Part shown: one piece after another, positions 11,726 to 20,858 of the stretch
Numbering within the stretch: the stretch's first letter is position 1
How the letters are laid out: every line of letters starts with the position of its first letter
NCBI GenBank assembly: GCA_933228895.1
Contig: OW121858.1
Coordinates: 26,869,859-26,933,858, forward strand
Length of the DNA: 64,000 nucleotides
From: Platycnemis pennipes
Lineage: Eukaryota; Arthropoda; Insecta; Odonata; Platycnemididae
Reading direction: 5' to 3'
The notes under the pieces: generated by a model
Databases searched by the model: none
Told to the model about the DNA's origin: nothing
The model's input: only the letters and a program-made list of their open reading frames with translations
Made by a program: the position numbers and the translations under genes

Positions 11726-11732
11726 TATAAAA
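11726..11732 (+). promoter_or_regulatory. TATA box upstream of the MMP gene
   Basis: TATAAAA lies 86 bases before the MMP ATG at 11812. With the TATA boxes in the TIRs, it suggests that genes of this element had individual TATA promoters. A CAGT initiator-like word follows at 11740, rather close to the box. Confidence 0.45.
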
Positions 11733-11811
11733 TCGACAGCAGTATTGAAGGAAGGGTTCATTATTTCCTTTTGCGTGGTATTGAACACACGCATCATTCT
11801 ACTCTCATAGA

Positions 11812-13387
11812 ATGATTGCTTTTGTCTTATTTCTGCTCTTCAGTGAGCTGGGGGTGCAAATAGTCATTTCGGATAAAAACAGCACCAATCAAACGCTTTG
11901 CGTCGCTGAATATCTACGTCATTATGGATACTTGAACGTAATTGAGAACGAATTAGCTAACATTGATCCTACCGCTTTTAAGGAAGCTCTTAAAATTTTT
12001 CAAGAATATTATAATATAACCAAAGATGGTGAATTAAACGAGATGACTCTAAATTTAACTAATAGACCCCGATGCGGCGTTGTCGATGATTCCGGGTTTT
12101 CGTTGTCTCATTATAAATGGGATAAAGGCGTTGTGAAATGGCACTACGCCCTGGTGAACAAAACCTACATAGAAGTGGCAAATAGAGCATTTGAAATATG
12201 GAGTCAGGCGATGAATTTAAGGTTTGAACAAGATTCTCATAGCCCAGATATTATCATTTTGAATACGCGGAACATTCATAAATATTACCATAGAAAAGAA
12301 TTCTGCCCTGCTCCCTTGGATGGATCAGGAGGTACATTAGGCCATGCGGATTATCCGACAGGGCATGATTCACCATTGGAAATCCACATCGATCAAGATG
12401 AAGAATGGTATTTGGGGAAGCATCAAGTCGAATTGCCCGATAGGCAAGTTAGTCTACTGGCGGTCCTAATCCACGAGATAGGACACACGCTTGGCATCTC
12501 ACATTCCAACGTTGAGAACGCTGTGATGTTCCCATACTATAACTATCATAATTACCGACTTACGTTACATGAGGATGATATACGAGCGGCGCAATACCTC
12601 TACGGCGCACCTCCTGAAGGTGAGAATAGAGAGAATCCGTCGGAAAAAAGTAATGTACATAGGGAAAATACGGAAAGAGGTGGAGGAGGGAACGATGGAC
12701 CCCTTCAACCGCCAGAGTTGTGTGATATCGAGAGTGTTGATCAATTTCTCGTCGTCAATAGTTTGATGTATATTTTTCACGCAAAATGGTTTTGGTTCGT
12801 GGATATGGAAACAGAAAAAAGAGTCATTGTAGGTCCTCGTCTCATTACAGATTGGCTTCCATTCTTACCTGAACGAAATTTCAAGGGTTTCGATGCTATT
12901 TATTATAGGCCGAGTGGAGAAATTTGCTAACAATATGATTTACATGGTGAAATATCCAGTAATGGAATTACTTGAAGGATACCCTGTAAATAATGTCGAT
13001 ATCGGTTTACATCGAGGTGCTAGAGTACAAGCAATAGTTAACACGTACTCGGGTCGTACGTTGATATTTTATGATGAGGAATATATCATAGAAATGGATG
13101 AATGTCGTTTCAGACCTAAAGATCAGGTTCGACATAAGAAAGTATTTCCACAGATACCTTCAGGCATTCATTCAGCATTTAGATACACGAATGGCTTATT
13201 GTATTTCTTCCGTGAAAAAACCGTGTACGAATACAGTGAATTTAATAACACTTTAGTCAGAGCAGGTAGAAATAATCTCAGGTTATTCGACATACCTTGC
13301 CCCACTAAATATCCTTCCGATTTTTCCATCATAGCAAACGATTTAAAAAGCCTAGTTTCACGAATGGAAGATATTCTCTCCAACTAA
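11812..13387 (+). pseudogene. Secreted matrix metalloproteinase, one frameshift
   Basis: Matrixins cleave extracellular matrix and cell-surface proteins. The order is complete for a classical MMP: signal peptide (residues 1-20), prodomain with a peptidoglycan-binding-like part, cysteine switch Pro-Arg-Cys-Gly-Val (about 86-90), catalytic domain with the zinc site HEIGHTLGISH (about 221-231) and a downstream Met in Ala-Val-Met-Phe, an acidic Gly-rich hinge, then a hemopexin-like domain. Cysteines after the hinge and near the C-terminus could form the usual hemopexin disulfide. No furin site follows the cysteine switch. One frameshift near 12920 splits the hemopexin domain; the second frame runs to 13387, about 524 codons overall. 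It is intronless, unlike typical insect MMP genes. Baculoviruses also carry MMPs; capture by this element is my inference. Confidence 0.85.
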
Positions 13388-13570
13388 AGTAATACTCAGT
13401 TGACATTTTAAAAAAATGAAGAGTCGTCTTTAGATAAATTTATCGATAATTAGTTCATCGAGTTGTTCGCTTTCGCTTCCTTAGTAAAGGTGTACGTCAT
13501 TAGTGCCCCCTATGCATGGGAGATTTGATAATACACTAGCCTGGTGCTTTCCCGTCACGCATCAGTCGTC

Positions 13571-14164
13571 ATGCTGTCGTCATCGCACAAGGAGTCTCCG
13601 CCAGTGAAAAGGAAGAGACCGTCTGGACATCATCCCGTTCCTCGATCATCTTGTGACAGCGATAATTTACTGCTTCAAACGGTGTATTATCTGAATGGTG
13701 TAAAATCGAAAAGTGTTTGTGTGGGTTACGATCCCGGCAGAGACTTTGAACCAGTAGTGCAATTTAATCAAGCAAATAAGAAAAGTGTTATTGTTTCACA
13801 CAGTGAATGGACTAATGTTATAAATTTAGAAAAATCAGTGAGTAATTATCTATATATTGGTTTAAAAGATCAGCTCTCTTCGAAGTGCTTGTCCTACGCA
13901 AATTACTTTGGGAAGCGACATTTGTCCATTAAAAACATTTTATCAAAGAGCTCATTTACTCTTAATGTTGATGAATGGGAAAAGCTGTTAAAACTCTCCA
14001 CTCTGATAAATCTATTCCTCCGGAGACTTTCGGACAGCCGTGATGAGGTTAGACAATTTCTCGCTACCGGGTTATCTAGCGATAACACTGAATATGATCT
14101 GGAAAGACTGAAATTTGAGGTGGTGCTCATGTTGAATGATGTGTCTGGTAATCAAAAGGTATAA
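13571..14164 (+). CDS. Hypothetical Polinton-associated protein, 197 aa
   Basis: Translation is taken from the ATG at 13571; an upstream in-frame GTG at 13544 is not a likely eukaryotic start. The N-terminus is Ser/Pro/Lys/Arg-rich and resembles a nuclear localisation signal (VKRKRP). It is followed by a compact domain with Leu-Leu-Gln-Thr-Val-Tyr-Tyr-Leu, Val-Gly-Tyr-Asp-Pro-Gly-Arg-Asp-Phe and a Glu-Trp-Thr-Asn segment. I believe similar ORFs recur in insect Polintons paired with the next gene, but cannot name a function. The frame is intact although neighbours are broken. No signal peptide or membrane segment is seen. Confidence 0.6.
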   Translation: MLSSSHKESPPVKRKRPSGHHPVPRSSCDSDNLLLQTVYYLNGVKSKSVCVGYDPGRDFEPVVQFNQANKKSVIVSHSEWTNVINLEKSVSNYLYIGLKDQLSSKCLSYANYFGKRHLSIKNILSKSSFTLNVDEWEKLLKLSTLINLFLRRLSDSRDEVRQFLATGLSSDNTEYDLERLKFEVVLMLNDVSGNQKV

Positions 14165-14310
14165 CTTGGTTGTACTTTGATTACATGAGTGTATGCAAAG
14201 GGTTTCTGACCTCTGGCACGAGGTAAAATTCTGCAAGTCAGAAACTCTTGTAATCTCTTGAACCTCTGGCGTTAGATGAAAAAAATCTCGCAAGTTTGAG
14301 AGAATACGTC

Positions 14311-14781
14311 ATGAGTGCCGTTATCGAATTTCAAGGATTCACTAAAATTGATGGTGGATACATAGTCAAGGAATTAGCTATCATTAATGTGCAAACGAAA
14401 TGTTGTAATACATGGCTTTTCAAATCGCCAGCAAGATTGCTGTACGCGAAAGACTCGTATTGGTTAAAGAACAACTATCATGGTCTGAATGAATACTCTG
14501 GGGATGTAGATTATTCAGAACTGGAGAGTATATTATGTAAATATACGAGGGAATATCAGTTTCTATTCACAAAAGGTGCTCAAAAGGCATCCTTCTTGAC
14601 CAGTCTTCTTCCCAAAGGAATTTGCGTGGTTAATTTGGAAATTTACGGTTGTCCTTCACTTAAGAAATTAGTGACAAATGAAGGCTGTTTAATCGAGTCA
14701 CATTCTCAAAATAATCTGCAGTGTGCTAGAAAAAACTGCCATAAGCTAGCAGATTGGTGTATGAAAAATAAAATATGTTAA
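14311..14781 (+). CDS. Hypothetical Polinton-associated QGF protein, 156 aa
   Basis: Start is the ATG at 14311; an in-frame TTG at 14296 is ignored. The N-terminus has Ile-Glu-Phe-Gln-Gly-Phe followed by Tyr-Ile-Val-Lys-Glu-Leu-Ala-Ile-Ile; the middle has Phe-Thr-Lys-Gly-Ala-Gln-Lys-Ala; the C-terminal part has Leu-Glu-Ile-Tyr-Gly-Cys-Pro-Ser-Leu, then His and paired Cys residues ending in Ala-Asp-Trp-Cys. I believe this family is common in insect genomes near Polinton genes. Spaced acidic residues and the late His could suggest an RNase H-like or DEDD-type fold, but that is speculative. The frame is intact. AATAAA follows at 14788. Confidence 0.6.
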   Translation: MSAVIEFQGFTKIDGGYIVKELAIINVQTKCCNTWLFKSPARLLYAKDSYWLKNNYHGLNEYSGDVDYSELESILCKYTREYQFLFTKGAQKASFLTSLLPKGICVVNLEIYGCPSLKKLVTNEGCLIESHSQNNLQCARKNCHKLADWCMKNKIC

Positions 14782-14787
14782 AAATGA

Positions 14788-14793
14788 AATAAA
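14788..14793 (+). terminator. Poly-A signal
   Basis: AATAAA lies 6 bases beyond the stop of the QGF ORF, just before the inner inverted repeat where the convergent end gene B also terminates. Confidence 0.5.
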
Positions 14794-14836
14794 TTTTTGT
14801 AAAACCTATATGCAATGTGTTTCATTTATTGAATAA

Positions 14837-14909
14837 CCCTTCCTCTTAATATTAAGGACTAGATAGTAAGAAATGATAACTAGATGAATAGGTTTGATTT
14901 TTTTTATTT
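14837..14909 (-). repeat. Inner inverted repeat, right copy (3' end block)
   Basis: Reverse complement of 5272-5344. On the minus strand it supplies an AATAAA signal (plus-strand TTTATT at 14903-14908) about 30 bases past the stop of end gene B. Confidence 0.8.
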
Positions 14910-14939
14910 AGAACAAAGTATATTCAGTTGGTACAACAT

Positions 14940-15515
14940 TCAGTATAAAAGTATACGTTTCCAAATGCTTCCCTCGTTCATCATAATATGGTAGTTGATT
15001 CTCGACTTTTCTCTAGTTGTAAACGTCACAGGTGGGGCGAAATCAGTTTGGTCACCATCTGTTGATAAACAGTCAGGTTTTGAAATAAACTCGGATCCTC
15101 CTCCATTTGCGAATACACCCGAATATACGATCTTCTTCTTCTTTTTTATATCGTAGACGTGACACGTGATGGATGGGTCTTGTCTCTCGGCCTTCTCCAG
15201 GTTATCCCCCTCGAGTTTCAGCTGCTTGATCGTGGACACGTTGAAACGCTCCACTTCCTCTGTTTCAGGATTTTCAAATCCTGAGAATATTACACTTTTT
15301 CCCACGATATTTATGGTTTTGCTCATATGTTTGAACACTGTAAAGTATTTTTCCTGGAATTCTAGGCTGAGATTAAGATCGTTCTTTTCGTTGTTGCCCA
15401 GTAGCGGTAATGGGAGGAGCACTTCATATATGTTGCTTACATTATCCTTCAATTTGCGAACGATTAGTTGGTGATTTCCACCAAGCTCAGCTTTCACGGA
15501 GAGTAGGGGAGACAT
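14940..15515 (-). CDS. Right end gene B of the Polinton, 191 aa, intact
   Basis: A complete frame starts with ATG at 15515 and reads inward from the right TIR. It is a soluble-looking protein with Ile-Tyr-Glu-Val, two Leu-rich strands, Leu-Glu-Phe-Gln-Glu-Lys-Tyr-Phe-Thr-Val-Phe-Lys-His, Ile-Val-Gly-Lys, Phe-Ser-Gly-Phe-Glu-Asn, a charged linker, a Lys-rich Asp-Ile-Lys run and Asn-Gly-Gly-Gly. It is paralogous to end gene A (4626-5159), and a closer relative lies as a pseudogene at 61687-62277. The beta-strand-like pattern suggests a small beta-sandwich, but no known family comes to mind. Its TATA box at 15655-15661 is inside the TIR. Conservation across three loci argues that it was under selection in the element. 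Confidence 0.72.
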   Translation of the reverse strand: MSPLLSVKAELGGNHQLIVRKLKDNVSNIYEVLLPLPLLGNNEKNDLNLSLEFQEKYFTVFKHMSKTINIVGKSVIFSGFENPETEEVERFNVSTIKQLKLEGDNLEKAERQDPSITCHVYDIKKKKKIVYSGVFANGGGSEFISKPDCLSTDGDQTDFAPPVTFTTREKSRINYHIMMNEGSIWKRILLY

Positions 15516-15653
15516 CTTCGCTAGCGACCTTTAGCACCAAGAGCGATCTGAGAGAAGTTCCACAGCAGCGGGATCCGTTCAGTTGAATATATTCTGCGCA
15601 CTGTTTGGTGGCTTACTTGGCGGTAAAACGATGTCTCGCATTGATCAAACGCG

Positions 15654-16213
15654 CTTTTATATTGTCCGAGAAGATGGATAGGGAGGGGGAATTATTACGT
15701 TGGGAACGATCTGGCTTCGTAATTATGTAAGCGACTGCAGCCGTGGGAAGGAATGCGGAAGTGATCTGGACGTCATCCAAACGTGGGTTACCTTTGAACG
15801 GTATGCTGTCATTGTCCCGGGGTGTGACCTCGGCCTAACCCCCACCTATGCGAAGTGAAAAGTTATGTAAGTGCGTGACGATGGGTGGATGGGAGGTATT
15901 TGAGAATAAAAATAAAATCGTCTTTATTATTATAGATCATATGACTCGTATTACCTGAATAATTCCCTTCACCGGGTCTGACCTTTTTTTTAACACGTTG
16001 CAGTTGGGTGGTATGGTATCCTCGGGCTGTGCTCTCATGCTCATGTTCCCGGGCGGAATTCTCGTGCTGCAGTTGAGTTCATGAGGGGGGGGGGAGATGT
16101 TGTCATGTGTCTAGGGGTGTGACGTCGGCCTAGCTCAGCTAGAGTACGCAAAAGTGAAAGGGAAAAGAGCTTCGCGGATGACCTCGTTATGATTCCGGCA
16201 ATCTCCTTCTACT
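15654..16213 (-). repeat. Right terminal inverted repeat
   Basis: Reverse complement of 4004-4559 with scattered substitutions. It includes the right TATA box at its inner border and a G-run at about 16085-16093 opposite the left C-run. The outermost shared bases end CTCCTTCTACT at 16213, beyond which the flanks do not match. Confidence 0.92.
15655..15661 (-). promoter_or_regulatory. TATA box of right end gene
   Basis: On the minus strand TATAAAA lies about 140 bases upstream of the ATG of gene B, longer than the 74 bases on the left. The leader after the box diverges completely between the two ends. Confidence 0.6.
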
Positions 16214-16299
16214 CCTACGAGATGGGATTCCTTTAAATCTCCTCCGCGCTTGAAGGGTTAAAGGCGTAGACAGGAAATATATGTGTTTATCATATTATA

Positions 16300-16735
16300 T
16301 TCTCATGAGGAAAACAATGAAATGGTGGAATGTAGTAGTCCTGTGATTAATAAACTGTTCTCCTTCTAATGCTTTTAGTTTATAAAACACTAAATGAATC
16401 AAATAGCATCCAATCAAACGCTTTCTGCTCCAGAATGGCAAAGAGTGGTCAGTGAGTAGAGAGGAGCCAGATGAGCCATCCTTGGACAAGGACAGAGATA
16501 CTAAGCCGACGGAGTTTGTTCCTGTCAGAATTCACCCACACTGTCTCTAAAGGGACCTTCATAAACTTCATCTTCTCCTTATTCTAGGAAAGGGGAAGAA
16601 GAAATACGGCACCTGAAGATGCGAAGTGTGCGCTTACAGAAAAACTAGGAAGGAGACGATGTATTTGTGCCAAAATTGCAGTGTTCCACTCCACAAAGGA
16701 AAATGTTTTATGGAGTATCACACAAAGAGTAAGTT
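16300..16735 (+). pseudogene. Relic of a piggyBac transposase C-terminus
   Basis: From about 16315 a plus frame reads Met-Lys-Trp-Trp-Asn followed by a Leu-rich helix with Asn-Cys-Ser and, after a shift, an Asn-Ala-Phe...Tyr-Lys-like segment, the pattern preceding the C-terminus in piggyBac transposases. After stops and shifts, 16600-16735 encodes Cys-Glu-Val-Cys, Arg-Lys-Thr-Arg-Lys, Tyr-Leu-Cys-Gln-Asn-Cys, Val-Pro-Leu and a Cys-Phe-Met-Glu-Tyr-His end: the cysteine-rich zinc domain of the family. A GTAAGT follows at once. The N-terminal DDD core is absent. It lies immediately outside the right end of the Polinton. Confidence 0.6.
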
Positions 16736-17515
16736 GTGAGACATTCTGTGAGTATAATTTTCAAAATACTGTTAAAAAAATTCATTCTTAAATAAGTTGC
16801 ATTTTCAAACAGTGAGGTTTAAAAATCCACTGGAATGGAGGGTTAAAAGGCATTTATATACCCCGGTATGCAACGTGTTAAAATATTAAATGCTAGAAAA
16901 TCGAAAATTCTGTAAGCCAACCATTCTGAGACCTAGGTGATATAATGAACCTCAAAGTAATTGAGGAAGCTTTGTATGATCTGAAAACCAGCTGAAGATC
17001 TATAAGCTCTGTGCCAATGCTCCAACAGATTTCTCATGCCCTCAAATTCAGGTGGTTAATTGAAGCCCAAAACGAGACAGCTCCATCAGTCCCTGGAACA
17101 ATGCTTCACATTGAGGAGTTTGATGTCCACACCAGACTGTCTGGGTATTATCAACCTCTGATCTGAAGTCCCCCACGGAACTCAAGATCTGCTTGATGTT
17201 GTGCCAAAATTGGTGCTAACTTTACACACCACACACATACTAAAGAAGTCTGTGCCACTGCCCTTACCACAGCTACAAAAGTGGGCACTAGTCATCCCCA
17301 GAGGCCACTCCATCTCTCCAAGGCCTGTCCCACCATAGAGACACTAGCCACCCGATGTTGGAACTCGCTAGCAGACACACGGGAGTCATGATATCCTAGT
17401 GCATGGAGACATGCGACAGTATTTTTTAGAGATAAGTGTTCTGTCTATGCTATCATTTTACAGGAATTCGATTTGAACTTGCAAGTAAATTTTTACCTCT
17501 TATGAACTAAAAGAG

Positions 17516-17760
17516 GATAGGAGCATGGTAGCCTAGTGGGTAGTGTGCTTGGCTACTGATCGAAGGGTCCTGGGTTCAAATCCAGGTGAAGCTTTTGGAC
17601 ACCCCCGAACAAAAAATCCTCGGAGTACGAGGTGGTCCAGGAAAAGGAACTAGCCCCCTTACTCTGAATGTGTGAAATTCACATGCCTGTGGCTTAGTCT
17701 GGGGTGAGCTCTACCCTCACCCATGAAAACCAACCTTCGGGTTGATTCACTGAGTGAGTG
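17516..17760 (+). mobile_element. tRNA-derived SINE, copy 1, with 14-bp TSD
   Basis: A 245-bp unit starts with a tRNA-like head: an A-box-like AGCCTAGTGGGTAG and the B box GGTTCAAATCC. The body has ACACCCCCGAA, a CACATGCCTGTGGCTTAG core and an ACTGAGTGAGTG tail. The sequence ATGAACTAAAAGAG flanks it on both sides (17502-17515 and 17761-17774), proving retroposition. Confidence 0.9.
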
Positions 17761-18485
17761 ATGAACTAAAAGAGACTTCAGGCTATCAAAGACTGCAGAA
17801 GCTGGGAAAATGTTGAGTTATTTCCAACTGCTTTAAAGCATTCATAGAATGCTGTCTCCTTTGAATGGAGATTACAAGTTATGCATCACTTACTTGGAGA
17901 GGGGACATCTTTCAAGTAATACATTTGTTGGCACTTTCAACATTAAGAATTAAGGCATTAAAGCTGTGATACATGGACTGGTTTCCTAGTTGATGCTCAA
18001 ATATATAATAATGATAACCACAAAAATTTCTATTAAATATTGGAACAATAAAGTAATGGAGAGGTGATGCTTTTAAGTTTAAAATATTCTCACTAAATCA
18101 TTGAATAGACCAGGATCTACCAATCTAAATGAAATCAATAAAACGGAAAGAAGTTATTTGAATCTACAAATCAAGCATAACACAGAGCAAAATTGCGAAT
18201 TGCATCAATAAGAGCTTAGTAGCATGCTTTCCAAATAGTATATTGATGGCACAAGCCAAACGAGTAGCAATGCTACCATTAAGACAAGGTAATGAATATA
18301 CATTAAGTGATTGCTCACCCCCCACCCATGAAGTGGCTCTAAAGGGCAGTACAGTCTGTGCACAATAACATCCCAGATAAAAATTTTCTTTGACACTAGT
18401 AAGAGCTATTATCAGAGGATACCTTGATTCAAACAGCAATGCAGAGGGAGAGGGGATAAGAGACCACAGGAAGATGTAATATTAC

Positions 18486-18576
18486 CTTGTTTTGGAGTGG
18501 CTTGCATTGTCAGCGTTCCACTTCCTGCCTCAAACCCCCAGTCTGTCCCCGATATGCCAATGCCTTCAGATGGGGC
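18486..18576 (-). CDS. Putative coding exon, zinc-finger-type locus 2 (exon 4)
   Basis: The interval is bounded by a pyrimidine-rich CTCTTGCAG acceptor and a GTAATA donor. It opens in phase 0 and ends in phase 1 after 30 codons, Gly/Ser/Thr-rich. The phase-1 donor matches the exon just before the zinc-finger exon of the locus at 42-61 kb, so a finger exon would be expected to the left. None is visible between here and the window start, where piggyBac and Polinton sequence lies instead. Coding status rests on splice signals and phase only. Confidence 0.45.
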
Positions 18577-18940
18577 CTGCAAGAGTTAAACAATACATTC
18601 ATAAGGCCATACAAAGTAACTCCATCACCACCAATATGCAATCACAGCAACCAAAATGCAGTCTCGTCCTTGGAGAACTGTGAGACGTATTTAACACTTT
18701 CTCTGCAGCAGTCGACATTTCTTGTTCTCCCTGCAGCACACTGTGCACAAACTTTCTCTTCTTGACCCGAGAAGATTATTGAATATCATGATTCATTCTA
18801 CACGTAATCGGAAGGCATATAGTGGTGGAATTATACACATGGGGCCACAAATATCCATCACTGCCTGGCAGTTTGGGTCCTTTCTAAATGTGTGACATGA
18901 CATGAGTAATAAAATGAATAATTAATTGTAAATTAAATAG

Positions 18941-19181
18941 CAGCATGGTGGCGTAGTGGGTAGAGCACTTGGCTACTGATCAAAGGGCCCCAGGTTAAAA
19001 CCTGGGTGAAACCTTTGGACACCCCCGAATGAAAAATCCTCTGAGTGTGAGGTGGCCCAGAGAAAGGACCCCCCCACCCTGAATATGTAAAATTCACATG
19101 CCTGTGGCTTAGTTAGGGGTGAGCCCTACCCTCACCTATCCAAAATAACCTCTGGGTTAATCTAATCACTGAGTGAGTGTG
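18941..19181 (+). mobile_element. tRNA-derived SINE, copy 2, with 11-bp TSD
   Basis: Same family as 17516-17760: AGCATGGTGGCGTAGTGGGT head, a degenerate B box (GGTTAAAACC), the same CACATGCCTGTGGCTTAG body and GAGTGAGTG tail. AAATTAAATAG flanks it at 18930-18940 and 19182-19192. Confidence 0.88.
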
Positions 19182-19502
19182 AAATTAAATAGATAATTAT
19201 CATAAAATACTGAATGTAGTTTCCTCAGCTACACATTTATATGTTTTCACATACTGTGCAATCAGCTTGGTGGCATGTGCAATGAGAGGAGAGAGAGTAT
19301 GTACATTTCATGTAACACGTAGAGTGAAAGGCATGCAAGAATTTGCTATCCTGTAGTCTCACTATCCTAAATTTTCCCTTTTTAATAAATTAGGAAAAAT
19401 ACTTTAAATCATTTAAAATGAAATGGTTTTACATACACAATCCAGGGTTTATAAACTTTTGACCAGGACAATAAAAATAAACGATACTGCCCTACTGCTC
19501 AC

Positions 19503-19601
19503 CTCCGAATCAACACCAGGGACCTCAGTCTTCGGGTGATGTCCAGAATCCGCATACATTGAATTCTCGAGTCCCTCACCCTCCTCTGCCTTTACAGGAA
19601 T
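19503..19601 (-). CDS. Putative coding exon, locus 2 (exon 3)
   Basis: A 99-bp interval with CTGCAG acceptor and GTGAGC donor is open for 33 codons in phase 0. It begins Ile-Pro-Val-Lys-Ala-Glu-Glu, almost the same as the exon at 59332-59454, which begins Ile-Pro-Ile-Lys-Thr-Glu-Glu. The remainder is acidic and disordered. Such Val/Ile-x-Val-Lys-x-Glu-Glu motifs resemble SUMO-acceptor sites common in insect zinc-finger transcription factors. The matching start in two loci is the best evidence that these are real homologous exons. Confidence 0.6.
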
Positions 19602-19796
19602 CTGCAGCAGTTACCAAAGTTAACTTGTTTACTTCAGCTTACGAACAAATTGTAAGTTGGGCTTGATATTTATAATATTTATGAGAAGTATTTCAGTGAG
19701 ACTTCACATCCAAAAGATACATAGCAACTAAGTTTGACATTGAACATATGCACATGCCAATGATCGATAAGACATGAACAAGAGTTGTAATGCATT

Positions 19797-20858
19797 CCCA
19801 CACAGCACAAAGTGAATAATATGCACATAATATTAAAATATTATGCGAATATTATGCCACATCAATGGTATAACATGTGCATAATATGTAAATAAAATGT
19901 GCATATAAATGGTATAATGTCCCCATAAATTGCGATATATGCGCATAATATGCCAAATATACGCGCTGAATGGTATGGCATAATGTTTGCATATTATGCG
20001 AATATATATGCAATTTATGAGGACATTATACGATATATATGCACATTTTATGTACAATTTATACCATTGATGTGTTGTATACATTGCATGTGAATAAAAG
20101 TAGCGATCAAGTTTGATTTTTCCATAACATTTAATTGTAAATTGTTCATCTGGGTGTACAAAAACCAGCCGTTTTTTTTAAAAAACAACGCTCTCCTAAA
20201 AATTGAAACTATATTTTCCAACAGTTGGTTCGTTCAAATATCATCGAAAGTCACTGCACTGTTATAACACAAAAACTTTTCATGTTTATCAAATAGTTGA
20301 ATGATGATCTGAATTGTCGTTGGATCATTCCCAATGTCCCAATTTTTAAAGACTGTAAGTGCCTGAAACATGATAAATAGTCAATAGGCAGCAATTCAAA
20401 AAATCAACATGGAAGGCATATGAAAACAATGACGAATTCGTAAATAATCTTCAACGCTATCACTGGTCATAACAATCATTTAGGTGCTCACCGTCACTTA
20501 ACTGTCCATTAGAATTTAAATTAAGCTTCTAGGATCCCAAATTACCATAAAACGTAAATATTGGAGGAGATAGTTCTTTCTCATGCTTCCGGCTTATCAA
20601 CATGACTGCCATTTTGATTTTCAAGATGGTCGAAGTCGATCTTATTTGCAAGACGTCAATTGTAGTCTATTCAGAAAATATGCACATATTATGCGCCTAT
20701 TATTCGCAGTCTTAGATGGTATAATATTTACATATTATTTGCAGTGCGCGCATATTATACAAATAATATGCATATAATCGACGGAATATTAGTTACTATT
20801 TTTACCAATCCATTTATGCATATTTTATACGGTATAAATTTTGTGTGTGCTGTGTGGG
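19797..20858. mobile_element. MITE-like element with CCCACACAGCAC termini
   Basis: The ends carry CCCACACAGCACAA and its inverted counterpart with a small CA insertion. The 1.06-kb interior has no ORF of note and is filled with variants of GCATAATATG and TGGTATAAT. It interrupts the intron between exons 2 and 3 of locus 2. Superfamily not determined; flanks share only TT. Confidence 0.5.
19858..20074. repeat. 217-bp imperfect palindrome
   Basis: CACATCAATGGTATA on the left pairs with TATACCATTGATGTG on the right. Inside, ATAATGTCCCCATAAATTGC pairs with GCAATTTATGAGGACATTAT. The centre is near 19966. A single strand could fold into an almost full-length hairpin. Confidence 0.8.

Larger units (their letters stand above)
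4004..16213. mobile_element. Decayed Polinton/Maverick-like element with MMP cargo
   Basis: This 12.2-kb unit is bounded by inverted repeats of about 560 bp that start AGTAGAAGG and end with its complement. Polintons are self-synthesising, virus-like DNA transposons with long TIRs beginning AG. Inside are a retroviral-type integrase fragment, a penton-like C-terminal fragment, and two small ORFs that match the usual Polinton layout: a basic protein ending in a Gly-rich hydrophobic tail, overlapped by the next ORF. DNA polymerase B, packaging ATPase, protease and major capsid genes are not recognisable; typical elements run 15-20 kb. The expected 6-bp target duplication is absent (CTTGTA left, CCTACG right). 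Frameshifts and nonsense codons show it is not autonomous. Confidence 0.82.

Noticed and set aside
12893..12925. Separate gene starting at the ATG at 12893
   Set aside because: The frame is the continuation of the MMP hemopexin domain after a frameshift, not an independent gene.
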